A model generated the notes under the pieces. That model was not told the DNA's origin and did no database searches. It saw only the letters and a list, made by a program, of their open reading frames with translations. 64,000 bases of DNA from Planctomycetota bacterium (lineage in GTDB: Bacteria; Planctomycetota; UBA1135; UBA2386), in the NCBI GenBank assembly GCA_025459175.1, contig JALORC010000008.1, forward strand, positions 1-64,000, given 5' to 3'. This document shows positions 27,491 through 34,862 of this stretch, piece after piece. Position numbers and translations under genes: made by a program. The number at the start of each line of letters is the position of its first letter. Position 1 is the stretch's first letter.

Positions 27491-29374
27491 ATGCCAACCC
27501 ATCGTCACGCCAACATGCCAGCTACCTCGTCACGCTCCCTTCTCGCCAGCGCCTTGCTCGCCTGTGCCGTCAGCGCGCAGACCATCAACTGGGGCCCTGT
27601 GCAACCGAGTCTCGCCCCGACCGACGTCAGCGTCGTCGGCGCACTGGTGTTCGCCGGCAATGCGCACCAACCCGGCGTGCCCACCACGGCGACCGTGAAC
27701 GGCGTGACGTTCGCGAGCGGCTTCCAGCCCACCGGCTGGGCCGGCTTCATCACCGGCGGCTTGAACAACTCGACCACCGGCGACCCCGAGTTCGACAAGC
27801 TGCTCGGCACGTCGCTGGCGATGCAGTCGGTCGCGGCCGCCAACCCGACCGGCTGGGGCGGCATCCGCATCGACAACCTGGCGACGCTGGTCCCGGGCCG
27901 CAACTACTCGATCCAGGTGTGGTTCACCGACCAGCGCACCGGCAGCCCGACCAACGTGCTCTACGACCGCGTGATGACGCTGAGCTCGGCGCTGGGCACC
28001 GCGACGCTGAACGGCGGCCTGGTCACCAACCTCGGCTCGCTGACGCAGGGCCCGCTGTCGGGCCCACTCGATGCCGACCCCGACAACGCCCCGGCCGTGG
28101 CGTCGCCCGACACGGTGTTCGGCAGCCACTGCACGGGCACGTTCACCTACAGCTCGGCCGCCGAACTGTGGCTGCTCATCGAGGGCACGCACCCGATCGC
28201 GACCAACGTGCTGGCACCGCACATCACGGCGCTGCAGATCCGCGACCTGTCGGCGGCCTACCACCAGTCCTTCGGCACCGGCTGCCACAACTACACGGCG
28301 CCGAACCTGAACAGCAACCTGATGGAGCAGTTCCCCGGCACGCCGGCGGCCAAGGCGGCCCTGGACAACAACGCGCTGCAGTTCCTCTTCACCGGCAGCG
28401 GCTACGTCGCCCAGTGGCTGCCGGGCGCGGGCACCGCGCTGTTCGTGCCGCCGACCCCCGCCGCGACGCCGGTCGCCGTCGGTGACGACGTCGTCGCCAA
28501 CTTCACGCCGTCGATCGCGCCGCCGGTTCCGGGTGGCACTGCGCCGATCTGGAGCGTGTCGTCGAACGGCGTGCTGACCGCGGCCTCGGTCGGCAACCAG
28601 GGCAACGCCTGGACCGCCTCGCTCGCCGCCACGGCGACGGCCACCGGCCTCGCCTGGTACAACTGGCGCGACTACAACCCGATCGCGGCCGGCAGCGGCC
28701 AAGTGAAGACCGAAGAAGTCGGCGGCATCTACTACGTGACCTTCGACGGCGTCTTCGAGTACCTCACGACCAACCCGGCGACGTTCCAGTGGCAGATCAA
28801 CCTGGGAACCGGTGACGTGACGATGGTCTGGACGAGCATGGCCGTCTCGACCAACACGACCCCGATGATCGTCGGCTGCACGCTCGCGGGGGTCGGCCCG
28901 ACGCCGGTCTCGACGCCGCTGTCGTCGGCCGTCCCGTACGTCATGTCGCTGCCGGCCACGCTCGCGCCGCTGACCCTGTCGGCCTCGCCGGCGCCGGTCA
29001 TCAACCCGAGCACGGTCGTCACCTACACGATCAGCAACGTGCCCGAGTTCTTGCCCGGCTCCGGTGTGTACCTGTCGGTGCTCTACCTCAGCGTCAACCC
29101 GCAGCCGGCCGGCATCGACCTGACCGGCATCCTCGCCACGGTGCCGGGTTGCCGAGCCTACATCGCCTCGCTCGACTTCAGCCTCGGCGCGGCGATCACC
29201 CCCGCCCCGACCAACAGCGTGCCGTTCACGTTCTTCGCGCCGAGCTTCACGCCGGGCACCACGATCGCCGCCCAGGCGGTGGCCCTGTTCAACCCGGCCT
29301 TCCCGCTGCTGAACGGCGAGAGCGGCGGCTTCCTGGTCAGCAACGGCCTGCTGAGCGTGACGCAGACCCAGTGA
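27491..29374 (+). CDS. Large secreted protein with shared C-terminal region
   Basis: A 627-residue exported protein. I start it at ATG 27491; an in-frame ATG at 27515 is equally possible, and both lead into the signal ATSSRSLLASALLACAVSAQ. The sequence is rich in Thr, Ala, Pro and Asn and low in charge, typical of a beta-sheet surface protein. Blocks include WTDQRTG-like and WGGIRIDNL segments and the ending DFSLGAAITP with FAPSFTPGTTIAAQAVALF, the shared C-terminal region. No catalytic residues are evident. It is separated by 277 bases from the divergent gene to its left and followed by the lipoprotein gene at 29438. Confidence 0.78.
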   Translation: MPTHRHANMPATSSRSLLASALLACAVSAQTINWGPVQPSLAPTDVSVVGALVFAGNAHQPGVPTTATVNGVTFASGFQPTGWAGFITGGLNNSTTGDPEFDKLLGTSLAMQSVAAANPTGWGGIRIDNLATLVPGRNYSIQVWFTDQRTGSPTNVLYDRVMTLSSALGTATLNGGLVTNLGSLTQGPLSGPLDADPDNAPAVASPDTVFGSHCTGTFTYSSAAELWLLIEGTHPIATNVLAPHITALQIRDLSAAYHQSFGTGCHNYTAPNLNSNLMEQFPGTPAAKAALDNNALQFLFTGSGYVAQWLPGAGTALFVPPTPAATPVAVGDDVVANFTPSIAPPVPGGTAPIWSVSSNGVLTAASVGNQGNAWTASLAATATATGLAWYNWRDYNPIAAGSGQVKTEEVGGIYYVTFDGVFEYLTTNPATFQWQINLGTGDVTMVWTSMAVSTNTTPMIVGCTLAGVGPTPVSTPLSSAVPYVMSLPATLAPLTLSASPAPVINPSTVVTYTISNVPEFLPGSGVYLSVLYLSVNPQPAGIDLTGILATVPGCRAYIASLDFSLGAAITPAPTNSVPFTFFAPSFTPGTTIAAQAVALFNPAFPLLNGESGGFLVSNGLLSVTQTQ

Positions 29375-29415
29375 TGCAGTCCCGATAGCACGGTCCGGCC
29401 GCTGGCCTGTGACCC

Positions 29416-29444
29416 GGACCATGCGCATGCTGCGCGCATGGTCC
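29416..29444 (+). promoter_or_regulatory. 11-bp perfect hairpin enclosing a start codon
   Basis: The arms GGACCATGCGC (29416-29426) and GCGCATGGTCC (29434-29444) pair perfectly around a 7-base loop. The start codon of the next gene (29438-29440) lies inside the downstream arm, and no ribosome site is seen before it. Initiation would need the stem to open, for example by ribosomes or a binding factor. Confidence 0.45.
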
Positions 29445-30367
29445 GAACCTCCCTGCTGACGCTGACGTCGCTGCTGACGCTGGCAGCTTGTGCGACGCGC
29501 CCGACACCGGTCGCCGACACCGCCGCGGACCCGGCCCTGCTGGCCGAGGTCCGCAGTGCGGTCGCAGCCCTCGGCCCGAACGTGCGCGCCGCGATCTGGC
29601 TCGGCCCCGCGGGCCGGGCGCCGACGCTGGCGTGGAACGCCGAGCAGCCGATGCCGACCGCGAGCGCGATCAAGGCCGCGTACCTGATCGAGCTGTTCGC
29701 CGCCCATGCGTCCTCACTCGACCAGCCGCTGGCCGAGCTCGAGTCGATCCTGGTCGACCCGGAGCATCCGGCCGTCGCGCACTTCACCGCAGCACAACGC
29801 GCAACCGCGCGGCAGGCACTCGGCGGCGCCACCGTGCGGCGCCTCGGCGAGGCGATGATCACCGGCAAGGGCGTCGACAACCTCACCTACAACATCGCCG
29901 CCAACCTCGTCACCGCGCTCGCCGGCGGCCCGGCCTGGCTCGAGGCCAAGCTGCACGCGCGCACGCCGGCGTGGCAGGACCTGCGCGTGCGCCGCTACAT
30001 GCTCGCCGACCGCACCACGACCGGCGACAACGAAGCGACCGCGCACGCGCTGGCCGCGGTGCACGAAGGTCTCGCGCAGCGGAACGTTCCCGGCGTGTCG
30101 CGACCGGCGCTGGACGCGGCGCGCACGGTGCTGGTCGGACCGGCCGACCAGCTCGGGCGGGCGACGTTCCAGAAGGGCGGCGCGCTCGACAGCGATCCGG
30201 TGACGCGGGTCGAGGCCGGCTTCCGCGAAGGCCCCGACGGCGCGATGGTGCACGTCGTGATGCTGGCCTGGGACCGCGTTCCGGAGGGCGAACGGGAGGC
30301 CGCCGGCCAGCGACTCGGTGCGCTCGGCAAGCAGCTGGTGCAGCGCCTGCAGCGTCCGGCGCGGTGA
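29438..30367 (+). CDS. Class A beta-lactamase-like serine hydrolase lipoprotein
   Basis: A 309-residue predicted lipoprotein (lipobox LAAC, Cys18). The penicilloyl-serine-transferase fold is supported by S76-A-I-K79 (the S-x-x-K nucleophile), by T150-Y151-N152 with AANL aligning to the SDN element, and by QKGG (~residue 246) aligning to KTG. Ser130 of the family is thus replaced by Thr and the KTG Thr by Gly. The glutamate-bearing omega-loop (ExELN) of true class A enzymes is not visible. It is probably a cell-wall-related or decayed relative and not an antibiotic-hydrolysing enzyme. Its start codon is inside the perfect hairpin at 29416-29444. Confidence 0.75.
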   Translation: MVRTSLLTLTSLLTLAACATRPTPVADTAADPALLAEVRSAVAALGPNVRAAIWLGPAGRAPTLAWNAEQPMPTASAIKAAYLIELFAAHASSLDQPLAELESILVDPEHPAVAHFTAAQRATARQALGGATVRRLGEAMITGKGVDNLTYNIAANLVTALAGGPAWLEAKLHARTPAWQDLRVRRYMLADRTTTGDNEATAHALAAVHEGLAQRNVPGVSRPALDAARTVLVGPADQLGRATFQKGGALDSDPVTRVEAGFREGPDGAMVHVVMLAWDRVPEGEREAAGQRLGALGKQLVQRLQRPAR

Positions 30368-30385
30368 CCGCTAGACTGCGCGGTG

Positions 30386-32134
30386 ATGCGAACGCACGCG
30401 CTGCTCGCCCTGCTGCTCCCAGCCGCCCTGCTGACGGCCCAGCAACTCCGGTGGCAGCTGCCCGAACGCGGCGGCGCGATCTACCAACGCAAGCTGCAGA
30501 TCGAGTCGGACGTCGAGCCGAAGGACGCGCACGTGCCCGATCCATGGCTGATCGGCCAGCAACCGGGCACGCTGCTGCACGGCGAACTCGATGCGGACCG
30601 CCTGCGCCGCGCCGGCACGCCGGCCGACTGGCGCGAACTGCTGCCGCAGCTCGCCTTCGACCTCGGCCCGATGCGCGCCGGCAAGGTGCGGGCGGCGATC
30701 GCCACCATCTGGCGCTACCAGCCGGTGCGCATCGAGGTCGACTACAGCGCGGTCGACGCCAACGGCGAACAGGCCTTCACCGGCACCATCGAGTTCGACG
30801 CCAAGGCCGCGCGCGGCGAAGGTGCAGTGCCACCGGAAGCCGCGAAGTTCACCGGCAAACTCGAGGGGCGCCGCCGCATCGATGCGGCCCGCGGCCTCGT
30901 CACCTGGTTCGAAGGCCGCCTCGACCTGCTCGGCGACTACCCGGCGTGGAAGGAAGGCGACCGGCACCATCCGGTGCGCCGGCGCACGCTGCGCATCACC
31001 GACGAGTGGCGCGAGCCACAGCTGGTGGCTCCCGACGACGCGGCCTGGAACACGCGCATCGCCGACGCGATCCGCTCGTCGGCCACCCATCTGCGGCAGC
31101 ATCTCGGCGAACGCCTGAAGCAGCCGTTCGCCCCGGGCCACGACCCCTACCACGACATGCAGCCCGGGGAGCTCGCGCTGACGCTGCTGGCGCTGCGCCG
31201 CAGCGGCGAGGACAGCCGCGAACCGGTGCTGGCGGCCGGCTTCGACCAGCTGCGCAAGCTGGTCATCGAAGGCACCTATTCGCTGGCGGTCGCGATCCTC
31301 GCGTTCGAGTCGCTGTACACGCCGCCGGGCGAGTGGGCCGAACTGCGCGCCGGTCGCCTGCGCGCGCCGATGGCGCGGGTGCTGCCGCCGGAGGATCTCG
31401 AACTGGTGCGAGGCTGGGTGAAGGCGCTGCTCGACAACGTCGACACCACCGTCGACGCCGCCTACCTGCGGCGATGGCACTACGGGCCCAGCAAGGAGTG
31501 GGACAACAGCAACATGCAGTACGCGCTGCTCGGCCTCTACGGCGCGCAGCTGTGCGGCGTGGAGACCTCACCGACCGTCTGGACCGCCGCCGCCAACCAC
31601 TGGCTGCAGTGCGCGATCACCAGCGGCCCCGCGGTCGCCCCCGACTTCCAGTCGCACAAGGAGATCGAGAAAGCCGGTCGCACCCGCGCCGGCGGCAAGA
31701 AGCTGCAGCCGCGCGGCTGGGGCTATCACGATGCCGACCCGACCGGCTCGATGACGACCGCCGGCATCACCGGGCTGACCGTGTGCAGTTCGGCGCTGCG
31801 CCTGTCCAAGAAGGGCAACGCCCAACTGCTCGCCGACTGCGACGAGGCGATCCGCGCCGGCTTCGTGTGGTTCCAGCACTGGATGTCGGTGCGCCACAAC
31901 CCGCGCCCGACCCACGGCGACGCGGCGTGGCACCTGTACTATCTGTACGGCCTCGAGCGCGCCTGCGAACTCAACCAGGTCGCGCGCATCGCCGGCCGCG
32001 ACTGGTACACCGAGGGCGCGATCCAGCTGATCGCGACGCAGCGGCCCGACGGCAGCTGGGGCAGCCCCGTCGACACCGCCTTCGGCCTGTTGTTCCTGAA
32101 GAAGACCGCGCTGCCAGCGATCACTGGCCGCTGA
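30386..32134 (+). CDS. Secreted alpha/alpha-toroid (squalene cyclase/prenyltransferase-like repeat) protein
   Basis: A 582-residue exported protein with a signal peptide (MRTHALLALLLPAALLTAQ). Residues ~225-575 are helical and hold toroid-type repeats: LRRWHYGPSKEWDNSNMQYALLG with YGAQLCGV, then GRDWYTEGAIQLIATQRPDG and WGSPVDTAFGLLFLKK, the QW-like pattern of terpenoid cyclase-fold proteins. The catalytic DXDD motif of squalene-hopene cyclases is not apparent, so it may bind ligands or glycans instead. This type of secreted toroid protein recurs in planctomycetes. It starts with ATG 30386 (a GTG one codon earlier is possible) and lies 18 bases after the beta-lactamase-like gene. Confidence 0.78.
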   Translation: MRTHALLALLLPAALLTAQQLRWQLPERGGAIYQRKLQIESDVEPKDAHVPDPWLIGQQPGTLLHGELDADRLRRAGTPADWRELLPQLAFDLGPMRAGKVRAAIATIWRYQPVRIEVDYSAVDANGEQAFTGTIEFDAKAARGEGAVPPEAAKFTGKLEGRRRIDAARGLVTWFEGRLDLLGDYPAWKEGDRHHPVRRRTLRITDEWREPQLVAPDDAAWNTRIADAIRSSATHLRQHLGERLKQPFAPGHDPYHDMQPGELALTLLALRRSGEDSREPVLAAGFDQLRKLVIEGTYSLAVAILAFESLYTPPGEWAELRAGRLRAPMARVLPPEDLELVRGWVKALLDNVDTTVDAAYLRRWHYGPSKEWDNSNMQYALLGLYGAQLCGVETSPTVWTAAANHWLQCAITSGPAVAPDFQSHKEIEKAGRTRAGGKKLQPRGWGYHDADPTGSMTTAGITGLTVCSSALRLSKKGNAQLLADCDEAIRAGFVWFQHWMSVRHNPRPTHGDAAWHLYYLYGLERACELNQVARIAGRDWYTEGAIQLIATQRPDGSWGSPVDTAFGLLFLKKTALPAITGR

Positions 32135-32171
32135 CCTCAGCCAGCAGACCGTCGCCGGACGATGTGCCGGC

Positions 32172-32813
32172 ATGACGTGTGACGAAATGGCCTGGAGCCC
32201 GCGCGCGACGGCGATGTACCTGCTGTCGGTGGCGGCCTCGGCGCTGACCTCGGTGGTGGTGATGGTCGAACGGTCGCGCCCGCTGACGGTAGCCGCCAAC
32301 GAAGCAGCGGCGATCGCGACGCTCAAACACATCGCCAGCCTGCAGGCCCGCCTGCAGACCACGGGCGCGCGCGATGCCGATGGCAACGGCGACGGCGAAC
32401 ACGGCTTCCTCGCCGAACTCGGGCCCTTGTCGCCGCAGCAGCCGGAGCTCGGCCAGATCACGGCCGGGGTCGCGACGCTGCACGGCTACCGCTTCCAGCT
32501 GCTGCTGCCCGGTCGCGACGGCGACTGGGTCGCCGAAGCCCACGACGGTGGCCCGCCCGCGCAACCGATCGACACCGGCGCCGCCGAACGGCACTGGATC
32601 TGCTACGCGTGGCCGGTGGCGCCCGGCCGCACCGGCAACCGCACGTTCCTCGTCACCTGGCTCGGCGACGTGATCGCGACCGAGGCGAGCGAGCAGGTCG
32701 ACGTCGAGCCGCCGCTGCCCGGCCGTTCCGGCCTCGAACTGCGCGACGGCCACTGGCAGCCGGTCGTGCAGACGCCGGATGTGCGCGGCCGGGTCTGGAC
32801 CGTGCGCGGCTGA
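32172..32813 (+). CDS. Pilin-like / secreted prepilin-type protein
   Basis: A 213-residue protein with an N-terminal hydrophobic helix (residues ~12-31, MYLLSVAASALTSVVVMVE). The helix continues into NEAAAIATLKHIASLQARLQ, a pattern like type IV pilin or pseudopilin N-terminal helices, although a clear G-F/E cleavage site is absent. Next is a short acidic turn (DADGNGDGEHGFL) and a beta-rich head ending near residue 200. It may be a non-cleaved pilin-like surface protein. It follows the toroid gene by 37 bases on the same strand. The stop codon lies in the loop of a 6-bp hairpin (32805-32820). Confidence 0.62.
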   Translation: MTCDEMAWSPRATAMYLLSVAASALTSVVVMVERSRPLTVAANEAAAIATLKHIASLQARLQTTGARDADGNGDGEHGFLAELGPLSPQQPELGQITAGVATLHGYRFQLLLPGRDGDWVAEAHDGGPPAQPIDTGAAERHWICYAWPVAPGRTGNRTFLVTWLGDVIATEASEQVDVEPPLPGRSGLELRDGHWQPVVQTPDVRGRVWTVRG

Positions 32814-33085
32814 GGCCGCGGCCGGCGCCCGCGCCGATCATGGTCGTCCGTAACCTGGACAACGGCGGCCGCGGGCGGCGGGCCTGTCGTCAACTGAGGT
32901 GGATTGACGGCCCGCACGAGCCGCCTGCGAGAACCTTCGTACCGGACAGCCGATGTTCGAGTTGGCTCTAGCTAGCCAACGGTCGTCGCTCCGGCTGTTT
33001 CGGCGGCTACAGTTCATGAATCCGAGCCCCGCGCCTACGAAACCATGGTAGGGTCAAGACTTCGCGAGGTGTTCCCGATCGTGAT
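32814..33085. other. Lower-G+C junction upstream of the ACT-effector gene
   Basis: A 272-base gene-free stretch. Its first half is as G+C-rich as its surroundings. From about 32930 the A+T content rises and stays high through the next gene. It contains the 20-base inverted repeat at 32961-32980 and no clear promoter or ribosome site of standard type. Confidence 0.5.
32961..32980. repeat. Inverted repeat, 7-bp arms
   Basis: Arms GTTGGCT and AGCCAAC flank CTAGCT. The element lies about 105 bases before the ACT-effector start codon and could be an operator or the edge of an inserted segment. No T-tract follows, so it is unlikely to be an intrinsic terminator. Confidence 0.45.
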
Positions 33086-34672
33086 ATGGAAATTCACAGC
33101 GATCTAATTGTCCTTCCTCCAAACCACCACCTGCCTCTTCCGTGGGCAGTGAGGGGGCCGATGGGTCTCGAATCGGGTGTCGTGGTTTCAGTCGCAGTTG
33201 TAAGCAGCGGCGGTGGCCGCCTCCCCGACATCATAGTCACTCCGCTCGAGTCGGAGTGCCTTCATGAGACCTATAGCGTTGACGCCGAGCTTGGCGAGCG
33301 CCCAGGCGCGATTGCAGACTTCTTGGCATGGATGCGTGCCGGCATCGAGATATCGACAGGGGCGCGCATCAACATCGCTTTATCAGAGACGATAACTCTG
33401 GAAGGAGGTAAGCGGCACAAGGTGCATATCGTCATTCATCCGGCCCCTGGCTCATCCTTGACGGAGGCCCAGCTTGGAGATGCGATCGGCGAGCTCCAGA
33501 ATATGCACCCGGATGATGTCATGTGCTGTGACTGGCAAAGAACATACGATGGAGAGTCGGTCGCCGACTGCCTGCAGCAACGCGTTGTGGTGAAAGAGGC
33601 TTGGCTACCATACACGGGATGGCTAGAAGAGATTCTTGCTGCAAGCGCAGGCATGTCTGCAAAGTATGACGTAACCAAAGTTGTAGTATCTTCAAATCCG
33701 CAGCAGAGATTGCTCAGGTTTGTTTTCCCCCGTGCTGGCGTAGTCCAGGTCCGCGTTACTCACGACAACATCCCAGGCGCTCTCCAAGAGATGTGCGGGG
33801 CGATTCGTGCCGCAGGATACAATATTCTATCATCGCGCCTGTCTCGCACACCGCCTCCCGACCGAGGCGGAAGCATCTCCGTTCTCGTTGCTGCGTGCGA
33901 GCCCATGGAGGAGGCAAGCAGGGAGGCGCTCTATACGCGCTTGAAGTCCTTGCCAAGAAAGTACAAGATAGAGAATGTCCAATTGTCGGATGGGCAGGCT
34001 GCTACAGATTCGCTGTTCGTTCGCCCGAAGCGATCCGAAATCGCTTTTATAGATGCGCGAATGAATGACCTACGGAACGACGTGCGAAAAAACGCCGCGT
34101 CAGCCTTTCTCGCCCAGCGTCAAACCGAGCCAATTGGATTTGTGTTCATTTCTCGTCGATCAATCGATAATTCATCAAGCGTGTTCGACGAATATGTGCG
34201 CTCTATAAAGTGTATTCGCGAAGCAATAGAGGCGGCGGGTGCGGCAGTGGTCGAAGCACCAAACAACCAAGCCGACGACGCCCGGATTTATGAAGCAGTC
34301 TTTCCACGCATGTGGGCGAGCGATGCATGCGTTGTCCTAGCTTTGGATGAGATGGGTGGTGGCACTCTGAGTACAAGCATCGGCCACGAGATTGGTGTGT
34401 TTGCCGGGCGAGGGCGGCCGCACAAGGTATTCGTCGCACAGTCCAGAGACGCTGATCCTCTTGTAGGGTTTGGGAACTTCGTTGGACACATTTTGATGCA
34501 GTATCCGGATGGCGACGCAGCGTTTGCGAAGGACAACCCGCACTCGTTGTACGGGAGGGTGAAGGCATGGCTTGCAAGTAATCTCCCACGCAGCGCGCGT
34601 CGACCACTTGGAGTAGAGAGGCGTCGGCGCCAAAGCACAGAAGCTCGCCTTGCCGACGAGGGCGACCAGTAA
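33086..34672 (+). CDS. Two ACT-like domains fused to a nucleoside-hydrolase/TIR-like Rossmann domain
   Basis: A 528-residue protein with no known name. Residues ~60-120 (YSVDAELGERPGAIADFLAW) and ~215-300 (VQVRVTHDNIPGALQEMCGA) each follow the ACT pattern, in which a strand is followed by an acidic/PGA turn and a helix. ACT domains usually bind small ligands such as amino acids. Residues ~345-500 form a Rossmann-like end: FVFISRRS (strand), VLALDEMGGGTLSTSIGHEIGVFAGRG with candidate catalytic Asp421 and Glu435, and HKVFVAQS. This resembles nucleoside 2-deoxyribosyltransferase-like and TIR-like proteins that cleave NAD or nucleotides. The gene is distinctly more A+T-rich than its neighbours and stands alone, suggesting transfer. 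A ligand-gated defence or toxin effector is my inference. The ATG at 33086 has only a distant GAGGTG. Confidence 0.75.
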   Translation: MEIHSDLIVLPPNHHLPLPWAVRGPMGLESGVVVSVAVVSSGGGRLPDIIVTPLESECLHETYSVDAELGERPGAIADFLAWMRAGIEISTGARINIALSETITLEGGKRHKVHIVIHPAPGSSLTEAQLGDAIGELQNMHPDDVMCCDWQRTYDGESVADCLQQRVVVKEAWLPYTGWLEEILAASAGMSAKYDVTKVVVSSNPQQRLLRFVFPRAGVVQVRVTHDNIPGALQEMCGAIRAAGYNILSSRLSRTPPPDRGGSISVLVAACEPMEEASREALYTRLKSLPRKYKIENVQLSDGQAATDSLFVRPKRSEIAFIDARMNDLRNDVRKNAASAFLAQRQTEPIGFVFISRRSIDNSSSVFDEYVRSIKCIREAIEAAGAAVVEAPNNQADDARIYEAVFPRMWASDACVVLALDEMGGGTLSTSIGHEIGVFAGRGRPHKVFVAQSRDADPLVGFGNFVGHILMQYPDGDAAFAKDNPHSLYGRVKAWLASNLPRSARRPLGVERRRRQSTEARLADEGDQ

Positions 34673-34862
34673 GCGGTGGCTGCCTTGTGGCGTGCGAGAC
34701 AAGGTCGCTCCTTGATGCAGGCGGTCACTCCGGACGCGGTGCCGTTGCAGCTTGCAGCTGAGCCCGGCGGCTGGCGGCGCGGTGTGCTGAGCACGACGGC
34801 ACAGCAGCGAATGGCACGGGCCAGGACCGTGCGGGGCCGAGCGTGCGGCCTGGAGACCCGCG

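Noticed and set aside
29438-30367. An antibiotic-resistance beta-lactamase
   Set aside because: Key residues differ (T-Y-N, K-G-G, no catalytic glutamate loop), so only a distant relationship is claimed.
32814-33085. tRNA or attachment site at the island edge
   Set aside because: No cloverleaf or T-loop sequence was found, and no repeat of the left edge appears near 34680.
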